A stretch of DNA of 64,000 nucleotides, taken from the NCBI GenBank assembly GCA_964644845.1, contig CAZXXS010000011.1, forward strand, positions 71,816 through 135,815, given 5' to 3'. Below are positions 54,219 to 63,290 of this stretch, piece by piece; position 1 is the first letter of the stretch, and every line of letters starts with the position of its first letter. The position numbers and the translations under genes were made by a program. The stretch comes from Geothermovivens sp964644845. GTDB taxonomy: Bacteria; Zhuqueibacterota; Zhuqueibacteria; Oleimicrobiales; Geothermoviventaceae. The notes below the pieces were generated by a model. That model was not told the DNA's origin, did not search any database, and saw nothing but the letters and a program-made list of their open reading frames with translations.

Positions 54219-56075
54219 ATGGTCGAGTTTTCGCGTCTTTCGGGACGCTTGAAGAAAAGGAAAACGGAGGGAGCCCAAGACGCCGGTAGGCTGCCGAGAA
54301 GAAAAGCTCTCCGGGGGTTTGCGTTGGCCTGGCTGGTTGGGGGCTTGCTGGTACTGGTAGGTTTGGCGGGTTGCGAGCGCAACCGGCCTGGTCCAGGTGT
54401 CCTGGCGATCGTGGATGGGGAGAGGATCGACGAAGACGCTTTCACACGAAGCATCTTGTTGATGCCCCGCTACGACGTTCGGCGCAAGGGCATTCCGGCC
54501 ATTCGTCAACACTTGCGATCGCTCATCGAGAACAAGCTGCTCAGCGAGTACGCCGAAGAACTGGGCCTCGACCGGGATCCCCGCATTCAGAAGCGCAAAG
54601 CCTGGATCCGCGACAACGCGATGGTCGAGCAGCTGTACCGCGAAATCGTGCAGAAGCGGGTCAAGGTCACGGATGTGGAGCTGCGGCAGGCCTTTGTGAA
54701 ATTCAACACACAGATTCACGCGCGCCACATCTTTGCCAAGACGGAAAACGAAGCGCACGAGATTTACCAGGCTCTCGAGAATGGTGCCGATTGGGATTCT
54801 CTCGCAGCGCGCGTGTTCGGCGACAGTGTGCTTGCAGCTAACGGCGGCGACCTGGGGTGGTTCACATTTGGGGAGATGGATCCTGATTTCGAGGCAGCCT
54901 GCTACGCACTGCCAGTGGGCGAAATCTCCAAGCCTGTCCGCACGCGATTTGGGTGGCACATCATCAAGGTGGAAGACAAGAAAGTCAACCCAATCCTTAC
55001 TGAGGCTGACTTTGCCAAGAACTACAAGAAGTTGGAACGAATTGTTCGGTCGCGGAAAGAAAATGCCGTGGCCAATGCGTACGTAAAGGAGTTAATGACC
55101 CCTCTGCGAGTCACACTCAAGGGGCGTGCGTTTGCGTTCCTCGTGAAGCGGGCTCAAGACGTGTTCGGAAAACCGAATAGGCGGCGTCGTTTCCCCAAGC
55201 CCGTCTTCAAGGATGAGCAGGTTTTGGGCTTTGCCGAGAGTCTGAAACCGTACCGGAACGAGGTTCTTGTAGAGTACAGGGGTGGGCAGTGGACGATTGG
55301 GGATTTTCTGGATCGTCTTGAGGCCATGCCGCCGGCAGAGCGTCCCCGCCTCAACAGTCCGGGCAGCCTGCGGCGAGGAATCAAGACCATGATTCGGGAT
55401 GCGTTTCTCGCCAAGGAAGCGCGCAAGCGCGGTTTGCAGAATCACCCTTACGTCCGTAGCGAGGTGGCCTTGTGGTACGAAGACACAATGGCGCAACTCG
55501 TCAAGAAACAGATCGCCGACACGATTCGCGTGACGGAAGAAGAGATTCAGCGGGCTTTTGAGGCCAATCCGCGGAGGTACGGAGAGCCCGAAAAGGTGAA
55601 GATCCGCGAAATTCTCGTTGCGGACAGTTCTTTGGCTACGGATCTTTTGCGTCGCGCTAAGGCAGGAGAAGATTTCGGCCAGTTGGCCAGAAAGTACTCA
55701 CTTCGGAAATGGGCCGCCAAACGTGGGGGCGAGTTTCGCTACTTCGCGCGGGGTAGCTATGGTAAGCTTGGTGAGATGGCTTTCCAACACAGGGTTGGCG
55801 ACTGGGTGGGCCCCGTGAAGGTAAGAGGCGGGTATTCGATTTTCCAGGTCACCGGCCACAAGGACGCTTTCCTGCCCCCGATGACAGACGAACTTCACGA
55901 ACGGGTTGCGCGCGACGTGAAAGCAGGAAAGTTCAAGAAAGCTTACAGCGAGCTCATTCGTCGATTGCGGGCAAAGAGCTCAATTGTTGTGGCGGATTCG
56001 ACCTTTCGTCGGGTCGCGGAAGAGATCGGAGGCGACCAGTTTGAGTTCATGCTGGTGAGGAAGATCAAAGATTAG
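54219..56075 (+). CDS. Two-domain parvulin peptidyl-prolyl isomerase lipoprotein (SurA/PrsA-like)
   Basis: This is a 618-residue predicted lipoprotein. The N-terminus is long and basic, with a hydrophobic stretch ending in the lipobox VLVGLAGC. A SurA_N-like helical region (about 60-140) precedes parvulin domain 1 (about 160-260: HARHIFAKTENEAHEIYQAL, NGGDLGWFTFGEMDPDFEAA, GEISKPVRTRFGWHIIKVED). A linker follows, then parvulin domain 2 (about 455-560: KIREILVADSSLATDLLRRA, RGGEFRYFARGSYGKLGEMA, GPVKVRGGYSIFQVTGHKD). It assists folding of exported or outer-membrane proteins. The ATG at 54219, with GGAGG about 11 bases upstream, was preferred over a GTG at 54201 that begins immediately after the SGNH stop. 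Confidence 0.88.
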   Translation: MVEFSRLSGRLKKRKTEGAQDAGRLPRRKALRGFALAWLVGGLLVLVGLAGCERNRPGPGVLAIVDGERIDEDAFTRSILLMPRYDVRRKGIPAIRQHLRSLIENKLLSEYAEELGLDRDPRIQKRKAWIRDNAMVEQLYREIVQKRVKVTDVELRQAFVKFNTQIHARHIFAKTENEAHEIYQALENGADWDSLAARVFGDSVLAANGGDLGWFTFGEMDPDFEAACYALPVGEISKPVRTRFGWHIIKVEDKKVNPILTEADFAKNYKKLERIVRSRKENAVANAYVKELMTPLRVTLKGRAFAFLVKRAQDVFGKPNRRRRFPKPVFKDEQVLGFAESLKPYRNEVLVEYRGGQWTIGDFLDRLEAMPPAERPRLNSPGSLRRGIKTMIRDAFLAKEARKRGLQNHPYVRSEVALWYEDTMAQLVKKQIADTIRVTEEEIQRAFEANPRRYGEPEKVKIREILVADSSLATDLLRRAKAGEDFGQLARKYSLRKWAAKRGGEFRYFARGSYGKLGEMAFQHRVGDWVGPVKVRGGYSIFQVTGHKDAFLPPMTDELHERVARDVKAGKFKKAYSELIRRLRAKSSIVVADSTFRRVAEEIGGDQFEFMLVRKIKD

Positions 56076-56732
56076 CTCGAGGGGATTCGCCGACGAGGGA
56101 ACGGCGGAGCCTGGCTGCGACTTGATCCGCGCTTGGTGCGTCGTTGCTGGGGGACCGCAGTGGCGGGATCGGCTCGCGATTTCTTTCCGGCCTGGAGTAA
56201 CGCTGAGTCGCGCGGCGGTACAGACCTTCGATTTTCGCTGACTCGCGAGAGGCGATCTGGATTTTGATTTGAGGTCGTGCAACCTTTTGGGGAGATGTGG
56301 ACAGGCCGCGGGAATCTTTTCCACGGCTGGCCGGAAGCTGCTTGTAAGTCGCGCCGAAGGCGGGCAAGCTGCTGTGCAGGGGGGCTGGTGGGAGGCTTTT
56401 CAAACGTTGTGCTCAGTTGGGGCGGTGGGCTGGCTGCGGGAAGGCGGAAAGCGCTGATTTTCGCGCCTTGGTGGGTGTTGGTAGCGCCGGTTGGTTCATA
56501 GCCGTGCTGATCTGCTGGCGGCGGTTCGTAAGGGCAGGTGGAAGCTGGATTTTGCGAGAGGGACGCTGGCTCTCTCCTCACTGGTTGGACTCAGCGGTTG
56601 TTTGAACAAGAGCCGCGCTCGGGTTCGTTTTCTGGAAGCCTTACCGGACGAAGGGAGCCTAACGCTCTTGGGCGTCGCGAGAGCCGATTTTTGCGTTTCT
56701 TGGGTTGTGAACTTTGAATTTCGGGATTCCTC
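56076..56732 (+). other. Intergenic region before the ABC transporter binding-protein gene
   Basis: This 657-bp gap has short frames but none with SD, signal or similarity. A promoter candidate (56691-56719) sits at its right edge. Confidence 0.35.
56691..56719 (+). promoter_or_regulatory. Possible promoter with a very short leader
   Basis: TTGCGT (56691-56696), a 17-base spacer and TTGAAT (56714-56719). The GTG start at 56733 is only about 14 bases after the -10 element, so the message would be nearly leaderless. Confidence 0.35.
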
Positions 56733-57977
56733 GTGCGTCATTTCTTCTGGATCTTAACCGCCCTTTTTGTCGCTCTTCTCGTTCTCATGTTCACCTTTGG
56801 CACCAGCCGTCGGGATCCCAATGAGATCGTGATCTGGACACAGGATCTCGCTGCGGGGCGAAGCGTACTGGATTCCCTCCTTGACGAGTTCATGGTAGCT
56901 CACCCGGGGATCCGCGTGCACGAGACTTACTACGAGACCGAGGAACTGCGAAGCAACTACATCATTGCAGCGATTGGTGGCAGTGGTCCAGATCTGGTGT
57001 ACGGACCGGCGGATCAGGTGGGACCGTTTCAGGTGATGGGGATTATCCAGCCGCTGGATTCACTCTTCACCTCGGAATTTCTTGGAGATTTCATCCCCCA
57101 GGGTTTGGTGCGGTACAAAGGGCACCTCTACATGCTTGCCGACCGGGTTGGCAACCACCTGATGTTGGTCTACAACCGCAAGCTTGTACAGAGACCGCCC
57201 ACCACCACGGACGAACTGGTGGAAATGGGACGCCGCCTGACCAAGGATGTAGACGGTGACGGAGTCATCGACCAGTACGCTCTGGCCTGGAACTACGTGG
57301 AGCCGTTTTTCTTCATCCCGTTTCTCGTTGGTTACGGAGGCTGGGTCATGGACGAACAGGGCAATCCGACCCTGGACACACCCGCCACTGTCAAAGCTTG
57401 CCAGTTCATTCTGGATCTGCGCAACAAGTACAAGATCATCCCCCGCGAAGCGGACCTGGACATGGTGAACAGCCTCTTTAAGATGGGACGCGCGGCGATG
57501 GTCATCAACGGTCCGTGGTCCTGGCGGAGTTACCAGGAAGCCGGGGTGGACATGGGGTTGGCGCTTCTGCCCAAGGTGAGCGAAACGGGACTCTACGCGG
57601 CTCCAATGATCTCGGCGACGGGTTACTGTGTGAATGTAAACACGAGGGGACAACGACTCCAGAATACTCTGGAGGTTTTGAAATTTGTCACTTCAGCTCG
57701 GGCTCAGGTGCGTTTCAGCCGGGCCCTGACGGTTGTCCCCTCGCGGCGGTCTGCGCAACGCGATCCGACCGTCATGAATAACGAGATGCTCCGGATTTCA
57801 CAGCAAGAAATCGCGCTCGGTCGGCCGATGCCCATCGGTCCGGAAATGCGCGCCATTTGGGATGCCATGCGCCCCGCTTACCAGTCTGTGCTCAACGGCA
57901 CCATGACGCCTGAAGAGGCGGCACACGTCATGCAGGCGGAAGCGATCAAAAAGATCCGGGAGATGCGAGAAGAGTGA
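56733..57977 (+). CDS. Maltose-type sugar ABC transporter substrate-binding protein
   Basis: This 414-residue extracellular solute-binding protein (family 1, MalE-like) has an N-terminal membrane anchor or signal (FFWILTALFVALLVLMFTFG) without an obvious lipobox cysteine. The fold signature is present: EIVIWTQDLAAG, DEFMVAHPGIRV, LVYGPADQVGPFQ, LMLVYNRKLVQ, GRRLTKDVDGDG, GRAAMVINGPWSW and a C-terminal AHVMQAEAIKKI. It would bind an oligosaccharide and deliver it to the permeases at 59084-60855. The start is a GTG at 56733 with no visible SD. It is separated from the permeases by 1.1 kb that contains a terminator and a promoter. Confidence 0.9.
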   Translation: MRHFFWILTALFVALLVLMFTFGTSRRDPNEIVIWTQDLAAGRSVLDSLLDEFMVAHPGIRVHETYYETEELRSNYIIAAIGGSGPDLVYGPADQVGPFQVMGIIQPLDSLFTSEFLGDFIPQGLVRYKGHLYMLADRVGNHLMLVYNRKLVQRPPTTTDELVEMGRRLTKDVDGDGVIDQYALAWNYVEPFFFIPFLVGYGGWVMDEQGNPTLDTPATVKACQFILDLRNKYKIIPREADLDMVNSLFKMGRAAMVINGPWSWRSYQEAGVDMGLALLPKVSETGLYAAPMISATGYCVNVNTRGQRLQNTLEVLKFVTSARAQVRFSRALTVVPSRRSAQRDPTVMNNEMLRISQQEIALGRPMPIGPEMRAIWDAMRPAYQSVLNGTMTPEEAAHVMQAEAIKKIREMREE

Positions 57978-58510
57978 GTTGTGGCGGATCACGGAGTGCG
58001 TCGGTGGGTGACTCATCCGTGGGAACTGTCAAAAAGTCGGTACGACATCTCCGGTCAAGAAGGTGTGGCGCAGGCAAGAACAGGCAGCGTGTGTCCTGGT
58101 CGTGGGTTTCTTAGGCTGTGGCAACTCTACCGCGTCGAAATGCCGGGAGCTTTTTCGGGAATGCGGCTGTTTCGAACCCGTGTGCTGCCGGGTAGCTAAC
58201 GGTTCAAACGCCCGCGTGATTGGAGGCGCGTCCGAATTTTCGGGTAGACGCCTGAACCTGGACGTGCGTTTGTGGAGTAGGCGGCAGGGCGTCGGTTGCC
58301 TCTGCGTCCGTTAAGGTGCGTCTACGACGGGGCGTCATCCGGGATTTGCTGAACGGGCACTCTCTGCAAAATGCAACGTTGGGAACGCGCTGTTTTTCGT
58401 CTTTGTTTGCACAAAGCCAGCGGACAACCAGCCCCGAGGTTAGATCCCCCGGTGCTGTGTGAGTCTTGAGAGAGTTCGGCGCTTCTCGGCTGGACTCCTG
58501 TTTCCCACGG

Positions 58511-58533
58511 GCGTCCCCGGCGGGGCGTTTTTT
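58511..58533 (+). terminator. Rho-independent terminator
   Basis: A 7-bp GC-rich stem (58511-58517 with 58522-58528, including G-U pairs) has a 4-base loop and runs into TTTTTT. It probably ends the transcript of the binding-protein gene. Confidence 0.8.
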
Positions 58534-58535
58534 CG

Positions 58536-58564
58536 TTGCGTTCGACCCGGTTTGTGTTTAGATT
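58536..58564 (+). promoter_or_regulatory. Sigma70-type promoter candidate for the permease genes
   Basis: TTGCGT (58536-58541), a 17-base spacer and TAGATT (58559-58564), directly after the terminator. Confidence 0.5.
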
Positions 58565-59083
58565 GGCTGTGGCATCAGGGGGGAGGAGCGAGCGTCGCGA
58601 AGCCGGGTCGAAAAAAACACCGGTCAGAGTTCTGAGCCGTGTGCTGCAAGGTAGTCCGGCGAGCGGAACCGCGGAAGCTTCGTGGACTTGCTAACCGTGA
58701 TCTTGGGGAGGAGCTGAGGCGGGCCAGGCCAGACCGGCTGCTGAGGTGCCCGCGCATACCTGCGGGGCGAACCTGAAGGCTTTTCAAGGGAAAAAACGGG
58801 TTACGGGCTTGAGTTAAAGAGAGCTGGGGTGCCTTTTCTGGAGGGAAAGGTGAGGGCTCGGTCAGACTCCCGGGAATGTGAAGGCACTGTTGTGTCTCCG
58901 ACCTCCACGCCAGGTTGGTATCGGGTGTTTGGGCTACTCCAGCAGGAAGCAATTACGAACACCTGGGTCCCATTTCCTGCAGCCTGAGTACTCGTTCGAC
59001 ATGGCCGTTTCCCTCCTGTGTCAGGGACTGCTGCACAAACTGGGTGTTTGGTGTGTTCGTTTCCGGAGACTGAGCAACCTTTC

Positions 59084-60007
59084 ATGACATCAGCCACGGA
59101 AAAGCTCCCTGCCGTCTCCTTCTGGTCGCGCGTGTCCAGCAACAGGCTCGCTTATCTTTACGCTGGCCCGGCTTTCATCGTGATGGCCGCGGTCGTGGCC
59201 TACCCGTTCTTTTACAACGTGGTTCTTTCGTTTTCCAACATGAATCTTACGCACCTGAAGGACTGGCGGTTTGTCGGCCTGACGCAGTACGTGCGCGTGT
59301 TTTCTGAGCCTACTTTCTACCGTGTTTTCCTTAAGACTGTGATCTGGACCGTGGTCAACGTGTTCTTCCACGTAACCATTGGTGTTTCGTTGGCTTTGTT
59401 GTTGAACCGACCTTTGTGGGGCAAGAGCCTTTTCCGCACGATTCTCATCCTGCCTTGGGCCATCCCCCAGTACATTGTGGCTTTAACCTGGCGGGGCATG
59501 TTTCATTCGCCGGACGGAGCCATCAATCTGATTCTGATGCGCGTTTTCCACGTACCGCCGGTCGAGTGGCTTTCCGATCCAACCCTGGCCTTTGTCGCGG
59601 TGCTAATCGTGAATATCTGGCTTGGCTTTCCCTTCATGATGATCATCGCTCTTGGTGGGCTCCAAGCGATCCCCCAGGAATTCTACGAGGCAGCGGACGT
59701 GGACGGCGCCAACTGGTTCCACCGGCTCCGGCACATCACCATCCCGCTGCTCAAGCCGGTGATGATCCCGGCCATTTCGCTCGGCGTGATCTGGACATTC
59801 AACAATTTCAACGTGATCTGGCTTGTTTCAAACGGTGGTCAGCCGGCGGATCACACGCACATTCTGGTTAGCTACGTTTATCGAGCCGCTTTCAATTACT
59901 ACCGCTACGGCTACGCTGCTGCTTTGTCGATGGTTATTTTCTTCATCCTGCTGGTCTTTGGCGTAAGCTTCATCCGCCGAACTCGGGCAACGGAGGCAGT
60001 GTACTGA
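59084..60007 (+). CDS. Sugar ABC transporter permease (MalF/UgpA-like)
   Basis: This is a 307-residue inner-membrane protein with six hydrophobic segments (AGPAFIVMAAVVAYPFFYNV, TVVNVFFHVTIGVSLALLLN and others). It carries the binding-protein-dependent transport EAA loop EFYEAADVDGANWFHRLRHI, followed by TIPLLKPVMIPA. It pairs with the next gene to form the membrane pore of a maltose-type importer. The ATG at 59084 begins near the first membrane segment; the SD is not obvious and an extended frame from 59018 is not supported. Its stop overlaps the next ATG as TGATG. Confidence 0.92.
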   Translation: MTSATEKLPAVSFWSRVSSNRLAYLYAGPAFIVMAAVVAYPFFYNVVLSFSNMNLTHLKDWRFVGLTQYVRVFSEPTFYRVFLKTVIWTVVNVFFHVTIGVSLALLLNRPLWGKSLFRTILILPWAIPQYIVALTWRGMFHSPDGAINLILMRVFHVPPVEWLSDPTLAFVAVLIVNIWLGFPFMMIIALGGLQAIPQEFYEAADVDGANWFHRLRHITIPLLKPVMIPAISLGVIWTFNNFNVIWLVSNGGQPADHTHILVSYVYRAAFNYYRYGYAAALSMVIFFILLVFGVSFIRRTRATEAVY

Positions 60008-60855
60008 TGCCAAGTGGTTACCGGCGTCGCGATCCCTGGTTTGTGACGGCGCTGATTTACGTGGTGCTGATTGTCGCCTCGGCTGTGGCGTTGTATCCGG
60101 TCTTGACGATCATCGGAATTTCGCTGCGTCCGGGCAACATGCTACACGCTCTGTCTCTACGCATCATCCCGGAAAATGCGACACTCGATTCGTACCGGCA
60201 GTTGTTCACCAGCCAGCCGTTCCTGCGCTGGATGTTGAACAGCACGATCGTCTCGCTGATGGTGACCATCCTCGGCGTGTCGCTGGCGTCCACAGCAGGG
60301 TATGCCTTCTCGCGTTTCCGCTTTCCTGGGCACACCGCCGGGATGATTGCTCTGATCACCACTCAAATGTTCCCGGTCACGATGTTGCTCTTGCCGCTGT
60401 ACATCATGTTGATCAAGCTGCACCTGTTCGATTCTTTCATTGGGCTGGTCATCGCCTACTCGGCTACGGCATTGCCTTTTTGTGTTTGGCAAATGAAAGG
60501 CTACTACGACACCATCCCGTTCAGTCTGGAAGAGGCTGCCTGGATCGATGGGGCCAGCCAGTTTCGCACATTCCAGGAAATCGTTCTGCCGCTGGCAGCG
60601 CCGGCGCTGGTCATCACCGCGCTGTTTTCCTTCATGGCGGCGTGGTCGGAGTACTTGGTGGCAGCTGTTGTCCTTCACGACAAGATGCTTTACACCCTTC
60701 CGCTTGGACTCAAGCAGTTCCAGTCCAATTTTGACACTCAGTGGGGGCTGTACGCGGCTGGCGCTGTGGTTGTCTCAATTCCGGTTGTGATTGTGTTCCT
60801 GTTGCTTAGCCGCTGGCTGGTGTCGGGGCTCACGCTGGGGAGTGTCAAGGGGTGA
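60007..60855 (+). CDS. Sugar ABC transporter permease (MalG/UgpE-like)
   Basis: This is a 282-residue inner-membrane permease with six hydrophobic segments (LIYVVLIVASAVALYPVLTI, GLVIAYSATALPFCVWQMKG). The EAA loop is LEEAAWIDGASQFRTFQEIV, followed by LPLAAPALVI. It is typical of the second permease of carbohydrate importers (CUT1). It is coupled to the MalF-like gene by a one-base overlap. No ATPase gene follows, so a shared MsmX-like ATPase elsewhere is expected. Confidence 0.92.
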   Translation: MPSGYRRRDPWFVTALIYVVLIVASAVALYPVLTIIGISLRPGNMLHALSLRIIPENATLDSYRQLFTSQPFLRWMLNSTIVSLMVTILGVSLASTAGYAFSRFRFPGHTAGMIALITTQMFPVTMLLLPLYIMLIKLHLFDSFIGLVIAYSATALPFCVWQMKGYYDTIPFSLEEAAWIDGASQFRTFQEIVLPLAAPALVITALFSFMAAWSEYLVAAVVLHDKMLYTLPLGLKQFQSNFDTQWGLYAAGAVVVSIPVVIVFLLLSRWLVSGLTLGSVKG

Positions 60856-61058
60856 GTCTGACCTGACGCGGGCGCACGGCGTTGGCAGAAGCTTTCTGGC
60901 GAGCGGGATCCGTTTGGGTCTGCGGATTTTTCCTGAGTAAATCGTGTTGGGATTGGATGCCGGTACGTAAGGTGATCGGGGAGTGCGTTGTGTTTGGTCT
61001 GAGTGGGTCTGAACAGATCGGCGTAGCCATTCTGACAGGATCAAGCTGAGAGGTCTGG

Positions 61059-61610
61059 ATGCTGCTTTCCCCGTTCAAATCTTTGCCTCCCGAGTCCCGC
61101 GGGCGAGAACTTTTTTCGTGGGAATTTGTGCCAGGCGCTTCGCGCAAGGCACTCGTGTTCGCGTTGATGATTCTGCTGGCTGGGGTTGTCGCGGGGGTTT
61201 TCTTTCTTCCCAGGTTGGTTCCCGGACTTGAGAAATTCGCCGGCGTGGTGGGACAGTACGCTGTCTTGCTGGTGCTGGCGCCGCTCCTGAACTACCTCTG
61301 GAAGCTGCAGAAACCGCGCGTCTACACACTCTACACGGAGGGGTTCGTTGTACAGATTCGGGAGGGAAAAACGAAACTCTCCCGTGGCGACTTCGCTCCG
61401 TGGGCTGTTTTCGACCGCTGTGAGCTTCTGGACAACGGGGTGAAACTGATTCCCCGTTCGTTCCTGGTGCGGCCGGTGAAACTGTTGGCGACGGGGGCGA
61501 ACCGCTTTTCTGCCTACAACGTAGCTCGCGAGCGCATTTCTGAGGCGAAGGCACTGGCGTTCTCAGCACGTGCCAGGAAGCCGGAAAGGACCCGGATGTT
61601 GCCCAAGTAA
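61059..61610 (+). CDS. Hypothetical membrane protein
   Basis: This is a 183-residue protein with two hydrophobic segments (ALVFALMILLAGVVAGVFFL and YAVLLVLAPLLNYLW, about 30-85). They are followed by a cytosolic-looking beta-rich part (PRVYTLYTEGFVVQIREGK, CELLDNGVKLIPRSF) that could be a PH-like or similar small domain. I do not recognise the family. GAGAGG precedes the ATG. It lies about 200 bp after the permeases, with no clear functional link. Confidence 0.65.
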   Translation: MLLSPFKSLPPESRGRELFSWEFVPGASRKALVFALMILLAGVVAGVFFLPRLVPGLEKFAGVVGQYAVLLVLAPLLNYLWKLQKPRVYTLYTEGFVVQIREGKTKLSRGDFAPWAVFDRCELLDNGVKLIPRSFLVRPVKLLATGANRFSAYNVARERISEAKALAFSARARKPERTRMLPK

Positions 61611-61894
61611 CAGTTGGCTGGTTCTGCACCGGTGTTCCCAGTGGGCAGCCCGGGACTTGCCGGTGTTGTAGGCGCTCGGGTGTCGCCCGGAAACGGGGTT
61701 TTAGCCCGAGAAAGCTGGTCAGAGGGTGAGGGTCTTCCGGTCCAGAGTAGTTGGTTGTAGCCGACGACCTTTTGGAGGCGCGGCTGCTGGTGAACAAACT
61801 GGAACGGACTTGTTACCGTAAGGGGGAACTTCCAGGCGTGCACTCCCGTAGAAAGCTCCCAGTGCAGGTGGATCCGCAGCCAGGAGAACCGGAA

Positions 61895-62827
61895 ATGTAC
61901 ACGTTTGGGCCGGTACCTTCTCGCCGTTTGGGGCAGAGCCTTGGGGTTAACAACATCCCGGCGAAGATTTGCACGTACGCATGTGTGTACTGCCAGATCG
62001 GGCGGACACTCAAATTGCAGGTCAAAAGAGAGCGGTTTTACAAGCCTGCGGTGGTTGCGGGGGAAGTCTCGCGTCGCCTCGACGAACTGCGTGCGCAGGG
62101 GGAAACGGTGGACTACATCACGGTTGTTCCGGATGGTGAGCCCACCCTTGACCTGGGCCTCGGCGAGCTTTTGTCCAGGTTCCGTGATCTCGGCACTCCG
62201 GTTGCGATCATCACGAACAGCTCGTTGATCTGGGACCCGGACGTGCGGGCGGCGTTGCACCAGGCGGACTGGGTGTCTGCAAAGGTCGACGCTTCTACTC
62301 CTGAGATGTGGAAAAGGGTTGACCGTCCGCACGGGAGGTTGCGGTTCGAAGACATTCAACAGGGGTTACTCGATTTCGCGTGGTACTACGACGGCCAGCT
62401 GGTCACAGAGACCATGTTGGTGGGGGAACTCAACGATGCGCCCGAGGTGGTTGAGGGAGTTGCTCGTTTCTTGGAAAAGCTACGTCCGGCAGTGGCCTAC
62501 CTGGCTGTTCCCACTCGTCCTCCGGCCGAACCCTGGGTACAGCGGCCATCGGAGGAGAGCCTGAACCGAGCCTACCAGATTTTCACGGACCACGGACTGC
62601 ACGCTGAGTTGCTCGCGGGATTTGAGGGCGACGCGTTTGCGAGCACCGGCGACGCACGTCGGGATCTGCTGAGCATCACGGCGGTTCATCCAATGCGGGC
62701 CGACCAGGTAGCCGAACTGCTTCAAAAGGCAAACGCCGACTGGTCGGTGGTGGCCAGATTGGTTGAAGAAGGAAAACTGCGCGAGGTCGTCTACCGGGGA
62801 GAGAAGTTCTACGTGCGCCGGTTTTAA
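61895..62827 (+). CDS. Radical SAM protein (COG0731-like) with winged-helix-like C-terminus
   Basis: This is a 310-residue radical SAM enzyme. The Fe-S cluster motif CTYACVYC (CxxxCxxC) lies at about residues 28-35 after FGPVPSRRLGQSLGVN. VPDGEPTLDLGLGEL and ITNSSLI follow, typical of the COG0731 Fe-S oxidoreductase group. The last 60 residues (MRADQVAELLQKANADWSVV, ARLVEEGKLREVVYRG, EKFYVRRF) look like a small winged helix. The reaction is unknown. The ATG at 61895 follows CAGGAGAACC at good spacing; the frame upstream to 61751 has no family character. Confidence 0.88.
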   Translation: MYTFGPVPSRRLGQSLGVNNIPAKICTYACVYCQIGRTLKLQVKRERFYKPAVVAGEVSRRLDELRAQGETVDYITVVPDGEPTLDLGLGELLSRFRDLGTPVAIITNSSLIWDPDVRAALHQADWVSAKVDASTPEMWKRVDRPHGRLRFEDIQQGLLDFAWYYDGQLVTETMLVGELNDAPEVVEGVARFLEKLRPAVAYLAVPTRPPAEPWVQRPSEESLNRAYQIFTDHGLHAELLAGFEGDAFASTGDARRDLLSITAVHPMRADQVAELLQKANADWSVVARLVEEGKLREVVYRGEKFYVRRF

Positions 62828-62929
62828 GGGCGCCCCTGCCGAGAGTCGAATCGTGAGGGTACAAGAGATTTACTGCAGGGGGGCCGCGCGCCCACGCTGG
62901 CCAGAGGAGATGCGGGCATAAAGAGATGT

Positions 62930-63290
62930 CGGCCCGGGGATCCGATCTTCGGGCTGCGGGGAGGGTCGCCGCCTGAAGGCGGCTTCTTTGCGGAGGGTAG
63001 CACACCTGGTAGGGGCACCAGGTGGTCGCGCCGCTTCGCCCGGAGATCAAATCTCCGGGCTACCAGAAGAAAACTCGCCGCCTAAAGGCGGCTTGCGACA
63101 AGCGTCCGCGCAGGCGGACGCGGTCGGTCCAGCGGTAGAATTTATTCTGCCGCGGGAAAACACATGCCCTGCAGAACACACGCACCCCTTCTTGCTCCAA
63201 GAGCCCCAGTTTGGCCAGCCTTTGGCGCATGCCCACGATCTGGTTCCCAAAAAAGAGGAGATGTGGAGATGAATGGCGATCTGGAGATGT
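62930..63290 (+). repeat. Palindrome-array unit 1 (about 360 bp)
   Basis: Order of elements: a degenerate CCCGGGGATC element (from 62933), GCCGCCTGAAGGCGGC (62968-62983), TTTGCGGAGGGTAGCACACC, an inverted repeat with arms GCCCGGAGAT/ATCTCCGGGC (63038-63060), GCCGCCTAAAGGCGGC (63077-63092), arms GCGTCCGC/GCGGACGC (63102-63121) and arms GCGGTAGAAT/ATTCTGCCGC (63132-63153, one mismatch). It is similar to unit 2 nearly throughout. Confidence 0.8.

Larger units (their letters stand above)
57978..59083 (+). other. Long non-coding stretch inside the sugar ABC locus
   Basis: This 1106-bp gap contains a terminator (58511-58533), a promoter candidate (58536-58564) and about 510 bases of possible leader before the permease gene. 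A frame at 58063-58314 is cysteine-rich with a lipobox-like GFLGCGN, but has no SD or further support. No known riboswitch or stable RNA could be assigned. Confidence 0.4.

Noticed and set aside
58063..58314. Cysteine-rich frame with a lipobox-like GFLGCGN
   Set aside because: There is no SD and no signal-peptide charge pattern, and the rest of the frame is unlike a protein. It is probably chance.
58570..58900. Structured RNA such as RNase P, SRP or tmRNA
   Set aside because: GC-rich stretches were checked by eye for the conserved core words of these RNAs and none were found.
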